Counted from the first letter of the stretch, positions 9,252-19,580 are shown. The stretch: DNA of 51,690 nt from an uncultured Verrucomicrobia subdivision 3 bacterium (GCA_903875465.1 CAIQWB010000071.1:1-51690), one strand, 5' to 3'. Numbers and translations are program-made. Notes: generated by a model from the sequence alone, not told the origin.

Positions 9252-10379
9252 TTACCCGCCATATTTTTCCGGCAACCAGCCGCGATTCACACAATCGCGA
9301 AAACTCCAGCCCCCACCTTCCTCGGTACGATAGGTCCAGAAAAACCAGCCCCGGGTGCGCTCGTAGCTCACCAACTGGGAAGCCCCAAACGCCCGCATGC
9401 CCGCTTCGCGGGCGAGCGGATCCAGACCGGCGAGCGCGGCCGGCGGGAGCCCCAATGACCACTCGCCGACGATGCAGGGGTTTTGTTTTTGCATTTTATC
9501 CAACTGGCTTTTGCGCTCCACGGCGGCGACTTCGATCTGGCCCGCCAGATCGCGTTGGTGGTCGGCGTCCGAAAAGCATTGGTAAAGATGCGCGTCGAGC
9601 AGCACGTTGCCGGTTTCCGGGCCATTCATGAAATTTTCCCAGGCAAAGGGACGAAACGAATCATGCAGCACCACGGCCGCCCGGCCGGGTGCCAGGTGTT
9701 GGCGCACCCGCTCGTAGCCGGCTTGATAGTATGTTTTAAGTATATCGAGAGAAATATCATCACGGGGTTCGTTCACCAGTTCGATGCCCAGCAAATTGTC
9801 GTAGCCCTGACAACGAGCGGCCAGGTCCTCAATCACGCGGAGTGAATGGGCAATATTTTCGGGACGATTGGCCCAGCCCACGGCACCCTGCCGGCCGCTG
9901 TGGTCCCAGCCATTCTGGCTGCCGGGCACACCGTGCAAATCCAGCAGCACTTTGAGGCCATGGTTCCGGGCCAGGCGAAACGCCCGGTCGACGGTTTCCC
10001 AGGCGGAGAGGAACGGCGGGTTTTCCTCGGCCACCCAATACCCCACGGGCAGGCGCACGGCGTTGATGCCGTGCCGGGCGAGCCATTGAAAATCGTCGTT
10101 GGTGATCCAGGTGTCCCGATGGTGGCCGAGGCGTTTGGCCGCCGCGGCTGGTCCGAGGGCCTGGCTGAGGGTGTATTCATCCGCTGCGGTTTGCCCGGCA
10201 AACAGGCCTGGGGTGATCCATTTTTCCAGAACCAGCCAGCCACCCAAATTAACGCCGTGAATTTTCGGTGGCGGGCTGGCCGCTGGCGCTTGGGCGAAGG
10301 AGGGCAGGCCGCCCGCCAGCAATCCCGCCCCGACCAGCCCGCTGGTCTGCAAAAAATCCCGCCGGTTTATTGAGTTCAT
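9252..10379 (-). CDS. Glycoside hydrolase family 5 glucanase, Tat-exported
   Basis: This 375-aa protein has a twin-arginine signal (NRRDFLQTSG then a hydrophobic core, cut near the A-Q-A region at about 30). The mature part opens with HGVNLGGWLVLEKWITP, a sequence typical of the exo-1,3-beta-glucanase-like branch of GH5. Catalytic residues are visible as E204 in IELVNEP (acid/base) and E306 in IVGEWSLG (nucleophile), with conserved RLPVGYW and LDLHGVPGSQNG between. I chose ATG 10379 because it places the RR motif at the very N-terminus; an upstream in-frame start adds 21 unrelated residues. Likely substrate is a beta-1,3-glucan, but GH5 specificity cannot be fixed by reading alone. Confidence 0.88.
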   Translation of the reverse strand: MNSINRRDFLQTSGLVGAGLLAGGLPSFAQAPAASPPPKIHGVNLGGWLVLEKWITPGLFAGQTAADEYTLSQALGPAAAAKRLGHHRDTWITNDDFQWLARHGINAVRLPVGYWVAEENPPFLSAWETVDRAFRLARNHGLKVLLDLHGVPGSQNGWDHSGRQGAVGWANRPENIAHSLRVIEDLAARCQGYDNLLGIELVNEPRDDISLDILKTYYQAGYERVRQHLAPGRAAVVLHDSFRPFAWENFMNGPETGNVLLDAHLYQCFSDADHQRDLAGQIEVAAVERKSQLDKMQKQNPCIVGEWSLGLPPAALAGLDPLAREAGMRAFGASQLVSYERTRGWFFWTYRTEEGGGWSFRDCVNRGWLPEKYGG

Positions 10380-10596
10380 GTTAAAAATCGCCTGCTGAGT
10401 GTCGGTCGTCCGGTATCGTCGCGCAAGCGTTCGATTGGGCACGCTTAATTATTTGTACCAAAACCAACCGGGGAACAGCCGGTGGGCCGCCGGAGGCCGG
10501 GGCGCTCGCGCTTAGGGTTTTTAGCCGCCAAGGCGCGGGCATCGGGTTAAAAGGTCATCCGGGTGTCAGCCGAGGCTCCGCAACGAAGCTGTTCCC

Positions 10597-12741
10597 TCAG
10601 ACGATTTCCACCGGGCATTGGGGCACGGCTTCGAGGAAGGCCTGGCCGTATTGCTTGGTGAGGATGCGGTTGTCCAGGATCACCACAATGCCGGTGTCGG
10701 TCTTGGTGCGGATGAGGCGGCCGACGCCCTGGCGGAATTTGAGGATGGCCTCAGGCAGGGAAAATTCGCCGAAGGAATTGCCGCCGCGCGCCTCAATGGC
10801 CTCGATGCGCGCTTCGATGAGCGGATGATCCGGCACGGCGAAGGGCAGCCGGGTGATGATCACGTTGCTCAATGCTTCGCCGGGAACATCCACGCCCTGC
10901 CAAAAACTATCGGTGCCAAAGAGCACGGAATTCACATCCTCCTTGAACTTCTCCAGCATGGTGGAGCGGGGTGTGCCGGTTCCCTGCACGAAACAGATGA
11001 CGCCCAGTTTTTCAAAAAAGGGGGCCATGAGCTCGGCCACTTCCAGCATCAGTTTGTAACTGGTGAACAGCACGAAGGCTTTGCCGTGGGTTTCGCCGAT
11101 AAAATGCTCGATCCAGTGGATCAGGGCGTCGCGGTAGCCCGGGTCGCGCGGGTCGGGCATTTTTTGAGCGACGAACAGGCGCATTTGCTGGGCGTAATCA
11201 AACGGGGTGCCCACTTGCAACTGCATCGCGGATTGCCCGCCCACGCGTTTGATGAAGTAATTTAGGGCCTGGGTCGCCGGCGGGCCGGAAGCAGCCGGGC
11301 GGCCGGCGGGTTTCTTCTCCGCAACGGGCGGGGTAGTCTGGCCGGCCTTGGTGCCGAGCGTGGCACTCGTCATGATGACGCTGGTATCGCTGTCAAAGAG
11401 CCGGCGGCGCAAGTACTCGGCCACATCCACTGGAGCGGCGTTGAGCGTGAGATTTTTGTGCAGTTTGCCGGTGCGTTCCACCCAGTAGACGTGGTCGGGC
11501 GCGCCCTGTTCGAGAAAGGCTTTTACTTCTTCGCGCAATTCGGCGAGCTTCCGGTTGCATTCCACCAGCTCCTGGCCAATCTCCTTGTCCTCGCTGGTTT
11601 TGATGAGGTCGCTCACGGCTTCGCGGAGCCGCTGAATGGGCAGGGTGACATTGTCCGGCACCAACTCCGGGCGGCGGATGCGGAGTTCGCTCCAGGCGCG
11701 CCTGCGGGCGCCGGGATCCCCTCCGGTAAACTTGGGCCTGGCCGTTTGCTGAATGGTTTCGCAGGCGGTTTCCACCTCCTCGAAAAACTTGTCTGCCTCG
11801 GTCAAAATATCCGAGACCAGCTTGACGGCATCGCCCTTGCGCAGGGTGGCGAGCAGGCCTTTTTGCGTGCGCGGGTTATACAACCGGTTCAGCGCATACC
11901 GCACCTGGCCGCTGGAAACACTCAGGCCGATGTGCCGGGAGGCGACGGACTCCATGGTGTGCGCCTCGTCAAAAATGACGAAGTCATTCTTGAAGAGAAT
12001 ACCGCCCTCCAGCTCCTCATCCACGCCGCCGAGCAGGGTGAAAAACAGGGTGTGATTCACCACCAGCACATCCGCGGCGAGGATGCGGTTGCGGGCGCGC
12101 TGAAAGAAGCACAGGCCGTGGTCCCTGGCAAAGTCAGACTGGGTGCCGCAAATTTTCGGCGAGCACAGGCCGCGCTCGGAACAGATTTGCGACCAGACCT
12201 TGGGGTCCGGCTCGGTCTGGAAATCCGACAGACTGCCGTCCTTGGTGGTGAGCGACCATTCATAGATGCGCTGCAGCTCCTCGGCCTCGGAGGAGGTGAA
12301 GAGGTTGCCCGCTTGCTGCATGGCTTTTTGCAGGCGGCGGGTGCACAGGTAATTCCCCCGGCCCTTGAGCATCGTATAACTAAACTTTACCGGCTCGGCC
12401 AGCGCGGCCAGCACCCCCGTGAGCATGGGCAGGTCCTTCTCGGTGAGCTGCTCCTGCAAATTGATGGTGTGGGTGGAGATGATGGCCTTCTTTTTTTCCG
12501 CCACCGCGAACAGGATGGACGGAATCAGGTAGGCCAGGCTTTTGCCGACGCCGGTGCCGGCCTCCACCGCCAGGTGCTCGCCGTTTTGCAAGGCATGGGC
12601 CACAGCCACGGCCATCTGCTGTTGTTGCGGGCGGAACTCGAAATTCCTGGCGCGCGACAGAATGCCGGTGGCCGAAAAGATTTCCTCCACTTGGGAAACC
12701 AGGCCGGCCCCGGCAGGGTGCGATTCAAGAAAACTGATCAT
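10597..12741 (-). CDS. DinG-family ATP-dependent DNA helicase (XPD-like, FeS)
   Basis: This 714-aa superfamily 2 helicase has Walker A VEAGTGVGKS (about 59-68), DEAH box in FDEAHTMESVA, motif III-type VIMTSATLG, and motif VI GVGRLIRTKTD. Between motifs I and II lie the cysteines expected for the 4Fe-4S cluster: YLCTRR, then SERGLCSPKICG and HGLCFF. DinG proteins unwind DNA with 5'-3' polarity, and R-loops and G-quadruplexes in characterised members. I chose ATG 12741, one base after the stop of the mutarotase gene upstream, which implies co-transcription. A farther upstream in-frame start would run through the mutarotase gene. An unusual Ala/Pro-rich insert follows the ATLGTKAGQ segment. Exonuclease-fused forms exist; none is seen here. 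Confidence 0.9.
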   Translation of the reverse strand: MISFLESHPAGAGLVSQVEEIFSATGILSRARNFEFRPQQQQMAVAVAHALQNGEHLAVEAGTGVGKSLAYLIPSILFAVAEKKKAIISTHTINLQEQLTEKDLPMLTGVLAALAEPVKFSYTMLKGRGNYLCTRRLQKAMQQAGNLFTSSEAEELQRIYEWSLTTKDGSLSDFQTEPDPKVWSQICSERGLCSPKICGTQSDFARDHGLCFFQRARNRILAADVLVVNHTLFFTLLGGVDEELEGGILFKNDFVIFDEAHTMESVASRHIGLSVSSGQVRYALNRLYNPRTQKGLLATLRKGDAVKLVSDILTEADKFFEEVETACETIQQTARPKFTGGDPGARRRAWSELRIRRPELVPDNVTLPIQRLREAVSDLIKTSEDKEIGQELVECNRKLAELREEVKAFLEQGAPDHVYWVERTGKLHKNLTLNAAPVDVAEYLRRRLFDSDTSVIMTSATLGTKAGQTTPPVAEKKPAGRPAASGPPATQALNYFIKRVGGQSAMQLQVGTPFDYAQQMRLFVAQKMPDPRDPGYRDALIHWIEHFIGETHGKAFVLFTSYKLMLEVAELMAPFFEKLGVICFVQGTGTPRSTMLEKFKEDVNSVLFGTDSFWQGVDVPGEALSNVIITRLPFAVPDHPLIEARIEAIEARGGNSFGEFSLPEAILKFRQGVGRLIRTKTDTGIVVILDNRILTKQYGQAFLEAVPQCPVEIV

Positions 12742-12742
12742 T

Positions 12743-13633
12743 TCAAACCAGCCGGCTGGACAGGACCACCTTGAGGGTGTTGGCCACGCCCGGAGCCAGG
12801 GTCGTCTGGGCTGCGCCCACGTTGCCCGATTCCACGCAAACCATCTGATGGTATTCCTCGTCGCCGAAGTCCGCCATGGCCTTGGATTTGGCCACCCAGG
12901 GATTCCAGACCACGGTGGAGGCGGAACCGCTTTTTTCAATCCGAATCAGCCGGCGTAGTTGCGGATCCGCAATTTCCACGGTGTGGGTGGTGTCCAGATA
13001 CACCCGGTCGGTTTCGGCGGTAAAGCGGATGGCGTCGTCCTCGTCCGTTTTGAGCGTGGTGCCGCCCACTTTGTCCAGGTAATGCACCCCGTGCAAGCCC
13101 TTGACCGAAATGGCGGCGATGTCGCCCACGGTGAAGTAGGTGTGCAGAATCTCCTCAAAGGTTACGGACTCGGTGGAATGGTTGTTCACCTGCAATTCCA
13201 TGGTGAGGGTGTCGCCCACCGTGACGATGAATTCCACACTGCCGGTGTAGGGCACGCCCTCGAGGTTCTCGGGCAGGCGGAGGCGCACAGTGACCCGGCC
13301 GTCGGGCGCGGCGGAAGTGGCGGCCAGGTTCCACTCGGTGAGCCGGGCATAACCGTGCGCGGGGGCGCCGGCTTTCGGGCCAAACCAGGGGAAACAGACC
13401 GGCACCCCGCCCCGGATCGCCTTGCCCGGTGCAAACAGGCTCTCCGCGCTCATCCACAAGAGCGGCGGCTCGCCATTTTTCTGGAACGTCGTCACATGGG
13501 CCCCGTGCAAATAAATCTCGGCTGTGCTGGCCGGGGTGGTGATGAGCAGCCGCGGCAGGCCGCCCTGGCCAGGGGAGATGACGATGGCCCCCGTGATTTC
13601 GTGTTCTTTGAGTGATGCAAGTTGCTCGTTCAT
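12743..13633 (-). CDS. D-hexose-6-phosphate mutarotase (aldose 1-epimerase family, YeaD-like)
   Basis: This 296-aa protein belongs to the galactose-mutarotase-like beta-sandwich family that interconverts anomers of hexose 6-phosphates. Visible family signatures are IYLHGAHVTTF, the strand with RGGVPVCFPWFGP, AHGYARLTEWNL and a late VVWNPWVAKSKAMADFGDEEY, with MVCVESGN close to the C-terminus. I chose ATG 13633, 13 bases after the mutS stop; the open frame upstream is a shadow inside mutS. It is one base from dinG, so mutS, this gene and dinG appear to form one transcription unit. The functional link between a sugar mutarotase and DNA repair genes is not obvious. Confidence 0.88.
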   Translation of the reverse strand: MNEQLASLKEHEITGAIVISPGQGGLPRLLITTPASTAEIYLHGAHVTTFQKNGEPPLLWMSAESLFAPGKAIRGGVPVCFPWFGPKAGAPAHGYARLTEWNLAATSAAPDGRVTVRLRLPENLEGVPYTGSVEFIVTVGDTLTMELQVNNHSTESVTFEEILHTYFTVGDIAAISVKGLHGVHYLDKVGGTTLKTDEDDAIRFTAETDRVYLDTTHTVEIADPQLRRLIRIEKSGSASTVVWNPWVAKSKAMADFGDEEYHQMVCVESGNVGAAQTTLAPGVANTLKVVLSSRLV

Positions 13634-13646
13634 AAAAGTAAAAAGG

Positions 13647-16277
13647 TTAACCAAACAAATCCAGTTGCGGCGTGGGTGCGAGTTGCTTGAGTTTGTCGCG
13701 GTTTTCCTGGCGGCGGGCCGGGCGCACATTGCCCTCGGGCGTGAGTTCGGATTCCTCCAAGTTGACCAGGATTTCCTTGGCGCGTTCGAGCACGGCTTTG
13801 GGCACACCGGCCAGCCGGGCCACCTGGATGCCATAGCTTTTGTCGGTGCCGCCAGCGACGATTTTGCGCAGGAACACAATTTGATCGCGCCATTCGCGCA
13901 CGGCCACATTAAAGTTTTTCAGGCGCGGCAGCCGGGCGGCCAGTTCGGCCAGCTCGTGATAGTGCGTCGCAAAGAGAGTTTTCGCCCCGATCTGGTTGTG
14001 CAGGTATTCCACAATGCTCCAGGCCAGGCTCAGGCCATCAAAAGTGCTGGTTCCACGGCCAATTTCATCCAGCACAATCAGACTGCGGGCGGTCGCGTGG
14101 TTTAGGATATTGGCGGTTTCGGTCATTTCCACCATGAAGGTGCTCTGGCCGCGGGAAAGGTCGTCGCTCGCGCCGATGCGGGTGAAAATGCGGTCCACCA
14201 AATCAATGCGCGCACTCGCGGCGGGCACAAAACTGCCGGTATGCGCCAGCAAGGCCAGGAGGGCGACTTGTCGTATATAGGTGCTCTTGCCCGCCATGTT
14301 GGGGCCGGTGATCAGGGCGATTTGGGGAAAGGCGGGCGGCTCCCTGCCCGGGGCGACGGTCTGGTTTACCAGGCTGAGCAGGCCGGTGTCATTGGGCACA
14401 AAGCGCTCGTCGGTGAGATGCTGCTCCAACACCGGATGCCGGCCATCGCGAATGTCCAGCAAGCCTTCGGTGCCCACGAGGGGACGAATGTAACCATGCA
14501 ACCGCGCCGTCTCGGCGAAAGCGCCGAGCACATCGAGCTGGGCAATGGCGGCGGCGGTCAATTGAATGACCGGCAACTGACCAAGCACGGTTTCACGGAG
14601 TTGCTGGAAGAGTTCGTACTCCAGCTTCACACTGCGCTCCTCCGAACCTAGAATTTTGCCCTCCATCTCTTTCAGTTCGGGCGTGATGTAGCGTTCCCCG
14701 TTCGCGACGGTTTGCTTGCGAATGTAATGCGGCGGGACCTTGTCGAGATTGGAGCGGGTGATTTCGATGTAATAGCCGAAGACGGAATTGAAGCGCACTT
14801 TGAGCGAACCAATGCCGGTGCGGGCGATTTCATCCGCCTGTAACTTGGCGATCCAGTCCTTGCCGCCACGCTGGGCGGAGCGCAGTTCATCGAGCGCGGG
14901 ATCGTAACCGTCGCGGATCATGCCGCCTTCCTTCACGGCGAGCGGGGGTTCCTCGACGATGGCACGACCAATCAACTCCACGAGATCAGGAGCCTCGGCC
15001 AGTTGGGTGGAGAGATCATCGAGCAGAGTGGGCACGGCATCGGCGGGGATGGGTGCTTCCTGCATGGGCAAGGCCGCCAAACCCGGTTGATTGCCCGGGA
15101 GGTCCTTGACCGCACCCGCTTCGCGGAGATCACGCAGGGTTTGTTTGACGCCGGGGATTTCCGCCAGCGCCTGGCTGAGGACCAGCAGGTCGCGGGCATT
15201 CCCACTGCCAGTGCTGAGCCGGCCCAGGGTGCGTTCCAGATCCCGCACGCGACCGAGTTGGGTGCGCAGGGCTTCGAGGCGGCCGGATTGGGAGATGAAA
15301 CTTTGCACGGCCACCTGGCGGCGATGAATCGGGCCGGTGGTGGCCAAGGGTTGGGACAACCAGTCGCGCAACCGCCGCGCCCCCATGGGGGTGACGGTGC
15401 GGTGCAGGGCACCGTAAAGACAGGCATTGCGTGGGGCGTCGTGGTTCAGGGGTTCGAGAATTTCCAGATGCCGGAGGGTAGTATAATCCAGCGCCAGAAA
15501 ATCACTGCGGCGGTAGAAGCCAAGCCGGGTGAGATGTTTGACGTCCCGGCGGAGGTGTTGCGTGAGGTAATGGAGGGCCGCACCCGCCGCACCAATGGCG
15601 GCGGCGCGGTCCTTGAGGCCAAAACCATCCAGCGAGGCGACTTGAAAATGCTCGCGCACCGCAAATTGCGCGGTTTCGGGCGTGAACACCCAGCCTTCGT
15701 AGGGGTTGAGAATGGAGAAAGCCCCGGACAATAAATCCCGTAGCTGGACCGCTTCGGCGGGATAAATGATTTCCGCGGGCCGGAGGCGTTCGAGCTCAGT
15801 GAGCAGGGCGTTATCAGCTTCCAGTTCGGTGGTGAGAAAATCGCCCGTGGTAAGGTCCACGAGGGCAAGGCCATAATTTTTCCCGCCGGGGAACACGGCG
15901 GCGAGAAAGTTGTTGCGCTCGGCCACCAGCATGCGTTCATCAAAATGGGTGCCGGGGGAGAGGATCTGGGTGACTTCGCGGGAGACGAGTTTGCCGGGTT
16001 TGGCTTCCTCGGTTTGGTCGCAGATGGCGACTTTTCTACCGGCTTTGAGGATGCGGGAGATGTAGCCGTTGGCCGCGTGAAAGGGCAGACCGCACATGGG
16101 CGTGCCATTCCGGGAGGTCAGGGCGAGATTAAGTAACTGGGCGCCGGCCTGGGCGTCCTCGAAAAACATCTCATAAAAGTCGCCCAACCGGAAGAGCAGC
16201 AGCGCATCCTTGGGCAATTCGCCTTTGATGCGACGGTACTGCGCCATCATGGGCGTGAGTTGGGTGTCAGCAGACAT
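13647..16277 (-). CDS. mutS: DNA mismatch repair protein MutS
   Basis: This 876-aa protein is full length for MutS. It recognises mismatches and small loops, and recruits MutL. The N-terminal mismatch-binding domain begins MSADTQLTPMMAQYRRIKGE and contains the conserved FRLGDFYEMFFEDA, whose Phe-x-Glu equivalent inserts at the mismatch. Domain II/III connectors follow. The ATPase domain carries Walker A ITGPNMAGKSTYIRQ (around residue 650), DDLSRGQSTFMVEM (signature), Walker B LIVLDEIGRGTSTFDGLS, and ATHYHELAELA. The C-terminal segment is a short helix-rich dimerisation tail. It leads a likely three-gene unit with the mutarotase and dinG. No mutL is visible in the window. Confidence 0.97.
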   Translation of the reverse strand: MSADTQLTPMMAQYRRIKGELPKDALLLFRLGDFYEMFFEDAQAGAQLLNLALTSRNGTPMCGLPFHAANGYISRILKAGRKVAICDQTEEAKPGKLVSREVTQILSPGTHFDERMLVAERNNFLAAVFPGGKNYGLALVDLTTGDFLTTELEADNALLTELERLRPAEIIYPAEAVQLRDLLSGAFSILNPYEGWVFTPETAQFAVREHFQVASLDGFGLKDRAAAIGAAGAALHYLTQHLRRDVKHLTRLGFYRRSDFLALDYTTLRHLEILEPLNHDAPRNACLYGALHRTVTPMGARRLRDWLSQPLATTGPIHRRQVAVQSFISQSGRLEALRTQLGRVRDLERTLGRLSTGSGNARDLLVLSQALAEIPGVKQTLRDLREAGAVKDLPGNQPGLAALPMQEAPIPADAVPTLLDDLSTQLAEAPDLVELIGRAIVEEPPLAVKEGGMIRDGYDPALDELRSAQRGGKDWIAKLQADEIARTGIGSLKVRFNSVFGYYIEITRSNLDKVPPHYIRKQTVANGERYITPELKEMEGKILGSEERSVKLEYELFQQLRETVLGQLPVIQLTAAAIAQLDVLGAFAETARLHGYIRPLVGTEGLLDIRDGRHPVLEQHLTDERFVPNDTGLLSLVNQTVAPGREPPAFPQIALITGPNMAGKSTYIRQVALLALLAHTGSFVPAASARIDLVDRIFTRIGASDDLSRGQSTFMVEMTETANILNHATARSLIVLDEIGRGTSTFDGLSLAWSIVEYLHNQIGAKTLFATHYHELAELAARLPRLKNFNVAVREWRDQIVFLRKIVAGGTDKSYGIQVARLAGVPKAVLERAKEILVNLEESELTPEGNVRPARRQENRDKLKQLAPTPQLDLFG

Positions 16278-16498
16278 CGGGTAAACGTTACGCGGGAACA
16301 GGCACGAGGTCGAAACGAAAGTTTAGAGTAGGTCTCAAAATTGAACAGGGTCTTTTAAATTCTCAATCAGGTGTTGAGATGAAATGGGGGCGAACCGGCC
16401 AGGCACGGAGCCTGAAACATACGCCTTAACCCAGGCTTTGGCGGGCAGGTCAGCTTTTCGGCAGTGGCGGCGCGGGAGTCGCGCGATCAGGGCTTCGG

Positions 16499-16687
16499 TT
16501 AGCGCCGGGCACGCAGGGCAGCGGTCATGGCCACACCAATGCCGATGCCGATAGCCAGCCCAACGCCCGGATTATGCAGCGCCACGCCCAGAGCGGTGCC
16601 GATGCCGGCTCCGACGCTGATGCCAATCCCCATGGCCTGCCTGGGAGGCAGCGGGGGACGTTTGGGTTGAGGGGAGTTTGGTTCCAT
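16499..16687 (-). CDS. Small glycine-rich membrane protein, hypothetical
   Basis: A 62-aa frame begins with a Pro/Lys-rich cytosolic stretch (MEPNSPQPKRPPLPPRQ). Two glycine-patterned hydrophobic stretches follow (GIGISVGAGIGTALGVAL and VGLAIGIGIGVAM), separated by a short N-P-G turn, and the protein ends in RARR. The glycine-zipper pattern is what one expects of a tiny membrane protein. It has no partner gene at close range. Family unknown; it could be a chance frame, but the composition is too orderly for most shadows. Confidence 0.5.
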   Translation of the reverse strand: MEPNSPQPKRPPLPPRQAMGIGISVGAGIGTALGVALHNPGVGLAIGIGIGVAMTAALRARR

Positions 16688-16928
16688 ATTTCGGGGTGGT
16701 TGGCGGGTCAGGAATCAATGGCGAACGTGAAAGCCGCGCTGGCCAAAACTGGGCGCCCGCCCACGAAAAATTCACCAAACCGGGCCGCTGGTTCATACGC
16801 ATAAACACCGCAATCGCCCCGAAAATTCGGGCCGGTCACATTTAAGAGTAGTGCCATGGTGCGCTGATTTGATAATGGTGGCTTGGGCAATATCCTAATA
16901 CTGATCAAAGTGGAGATTAAAGTGCTGA

Positions 16929-19580
16929 TCATCCCATGCGGCGGGGTTGGAGCAGCTTGGCCACCAGCCCGGTCCATCCGGTTTGATGCGGCGCGCCACA
17001 CCCACGCCCGGTATCGCCATGGAAATATTCGTGAAACAGGACGTAATCCTTGAAATGCGGATCGCTGGCCTGCTTGGGATGGTACTTCAAAACCGGGCGC
17101 TGGCCGTCCGGCCCGGTCAAAAAGAGTTTGATGAGACGCCGGGACAATTCATCCGCCACTTCGTTGAGCGTCAGGTAATTTCCGGAGCGTGACGGACATT
17201 CCACTTTGAAATCGTCTCCGTAATAATGATGAAATTTTTGCAGAGACTCGATGATGAGAAAATTGACCGGCATCCAGATCGGTCCGCGCCAGTTGGAATT
17301 GCCGCCGAACAGGTTGTTCTCGGATTCGGCCGGCCAGTAGCCGACTTCCTGAAAAAAGCCGTCGCACACAAACCGGTAGGGTTTGCGCTCATGCACTTTG
17401 GAGAGGGCGCGGATGCCATAATCACTGAGGAACTCCGTTTCATCGAGCATGCGGTTCAGCAGGCATTTCATGCGGTGGCCCCGCAGGAGGGAGAGCAAAT
17501 GACGCTCGCCACTACCGGCATCCTGCCAGCGGGAGACCAACTTGGCCAGATCGGGCCGGTTCTCCAGCAGCCACTCCAGCCGGTTGGTAAACTCGGGCAC
17601 TTGGAACAGCATTTCCGGGTCGAGGGTCTCCACCGCGAAGAGCGGGATCAACCCGACCATGGAACGAATTTTTAACGGCAGGCTTTTGCCATCCGGCAGG
17701 TTTAGGACGTCGTAATAAAATTCGTCCTGCTCATTCCACAGACCGATGCCCTGGTGGCCGATGTTGTTCATGGCCTCGGCGATTTGCAGGAAGTGCTCAA
17801 AAAACTTGGTGGCAATGTCCTGGTAAACCTCGTTATGCAAGGCCAGTTCCAGGGCAATGCGCATGAGGTTGAGGGAATACATGGCCATCCAACTGGTGCC
17901 ATCGGCCTGATTGAGAAAGCCGCCGGTGGGCATGGGTTTGCTACGGTCAAAAACCCCAATATTATCCAGCCCGAGAAACCCGCCCTGGAAAATATTCCGC
18001 CCCTGGGTGTCCTTGCGATTGACCCACCAGGTGAAGTTCAGAAGGAGTTTGTGAAACACCCGTTCGAGGAATTTCAGGTCGCCCGGGTGGTCGGGATTGG
18101 TTTCCCGCTGGTTCCGGCGGTCCATCTGAAAGACCCGCCAGGTGGCCCAGGCATGCACGGGCGGATTGACATCATGGAAAGCCCATTCGTAGGCGGGCAA
18201 CTGGCCGTTGGGATGCATGTACCATTCCCGGGTGAGCAGTACGAGCTGGCCCTTGGCAAACTCGGGGTCCACCATCGCCAGTGGCAGGCAATGGAAAGCC
18301 AGATCCCAGGCGGCGTACCAGGGATATTCCCATTTATCGGGCATGGAAATGATGTTGGCATTATTCAGATGATGCCAGTCGCAGTTGCGGCCCTGATCGC
18401 GTCCGGGGGGCGGGGGCGGCTGGGTGGCATCGCCCTTGATCCATTCATCGACACTGTAATTATAAAATTGCTTGGACCAAATCATGCCGGCCAGGGCCTG
18501 CCGCTGCACCAGACGGGCGTCCGGCTCGGCGATATCATTCTGCAAATCTGCGTAAAATTGGTCGGTGTCGGCGAGGCGTTGCGCAAAAATCTCGTCGAAA
18601 TCCGCAAACGGAGCGGCCATTTTCGCCATGGACAACCGCAAGCGAATACTCACCGACCCACCGGGTGGCAGGAGGAACTTATACAAAGCCCCGGCCTTGG
18701 TGCCTTTCCGGGCGGGATTCACGGCGGTGGTCAGGCCGTGGACGATGTAATCGTGAAAGGCGTCCTTGTAATAGCCTGAGCCCGGGTTCGCGCCGGCAAT
18801 GCGGCTGGGATTGGTTTCGTTGTCGCAAAAAATGAGTTCCGGCTGGCCATCGCAATGGAGGACGTATTCGCCCATTTCCACCACGGCCAGGGCAATGTTT
18901 TGGTCGTCCAGTGCCTGCATGCGGGGGCGCACGGCGACTTTGTCCCAAGACCACGTGTTGCGGAACCAAATTTGCGGCAGGAGTTGGAGCGGGGCCGCCT
19001 CCGTGCTGCGATTGTGAGCCGTGACCCGCATTAAAATCTCCTCGGGCGCGGCTTTGGCATATTCCACAAACACATCAAAATACCGGTCGCCGGCAAAAAT
19101 CCCGGTGTCGAGCAGTTCATACTCCGGGGCTGTGATGCCGCGGCGGGCATTGACCTCCACCAGATTCGCGTAGGGGAATTCGCGCTGGGGATATTTATAA
19201 AGCATTTTGAGGTAGGTATGCGTCGGCGAGGCGTCGAGGTAATAGTACATCTCTTTGACGTCCTCGCCGTGATTCCCCTCGGCGTTGGTGAGGCCGAAGA
19301 TCCGTTCTTTGAGGATGGGATCTTTGCCGTTCCACATGCCCAGCGCCAGGCAGATGAGCTGGCGGCGATCACTGAAGCCCGCGATGCCATCCTCCCCCCA
19401 GCGGTAGGCGCGGCTGCGGGCGTGGTCATGGGGGAAATATTCCCAGGCGGTGCCCCCGGGTGAATAATCCTCGCGCACGGTGCCCCACTGACGTTCGGAC
19501 AAATACGGACCCCAGCGCTTCCAAAACTGCTTTTTGGCGGCGTCCTCGGCCAAACGTTGCTGTTCCACATTAGCTGCCAT
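16929..19580 (-). CDS. Glucosidase, GH63-like (MGH1-type) protein
   Basis: This 883-aa protein matches the large bacterial family annotated as glucosidase / GH63-like (alpha/alpha)6-barrel enzymes. Recognised segments: KRWGPYLSERQWGTVREDYS at the N-terminus, WEYFPHDHARSRAYRWGEDG, the barrel region WEYPWYAAWDLAFHCLPLA with its conserved acid, the GFLGLDNIGVFDRS segment, and a C-terminal NSNWRGPIWMPVNFLI with FHEYFHGDTGRGCGA. Such proteins are cytosolic as no signal peptide is visible. ATG 19580 is chosen because the extra 17 residues upstream (MPYLLRRNRGRF...) do not fit the family. Substrate is uncertain; a retaining or inverting mechanism cannot be read out. Confidence 0.85.
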   Translation of the reverse strand: MAANVEQQRLAEDAAKKQFWKRWGPYLSERQWGTVREDYSPGGTAWEYFPHDHARSRAYRWGEDGIAGFSDRRQLICLALGMWNGKDPILKERIFGLTNAEGNHGEDVKEMYYYLDASPTHTYLKMLYKYPQREFPYANLVEVNARRGITAPEYELLDTGIFAGDRYFDVFVEYAKAAPEEILMRVTAHNRSTEAAPLQLLPQIWFRNTWSWDKVAVRPRMQALDDQNIALAVVEMGEYVLHCDGQPELIFCDNETNPSRIAGANPGSGYYKDAFHDYIVHGLTTAVNPARKGTKAGALYKFLLPPGGSVSIRLRLSMAKMAAPFADFDEIFAQRLADTDQFYADLQNDIAEPDARLVQRQALAGMIWSKQFYNYSVDEWIKGDATQPPPPPGRDQGRNCDWHHLNNANIISMPDKWEYPWYAAWDLAFHCLPLAMVDPEFAKGQLVLLTREWYMHPNGQLPAYEWAFHDVNPPVHAWATWRVFQMDRRNQRETNPDHPGDLKFLERVFHKLLLNFTWWVNRKDTQGRNIFQGGFLGLDNIGVFDRSKPMPTGGFLNQADGTSWMAMYSLNLMRIALELALHNEVYQDIATKFFEHFLQIAEAMNNIGHQGIGLWNEQDEFYYDVLNLPDGKSLPLKIRSMVGLIPLFAVETLDPEMLFQVPEFTNRLEWLLENRPDLAKLVSRWQDAGSGERHLLSLLRGHRMKCLLNRMLDETEFLSDYGIRALSKVHERKPYRFVCDGFFQEVGYWPAESENNLFGGNSNWRGPIWMPVNFLIIESLQKFHHYYGDDFKVECPSRSGNYLTLNEVADELSRRLIKLFLTGPDGQRPVLKYHPKQASDPHFKDYVLFHEYFHGDTGRGCGAPHQTGWTGLVAKLLQPRRMG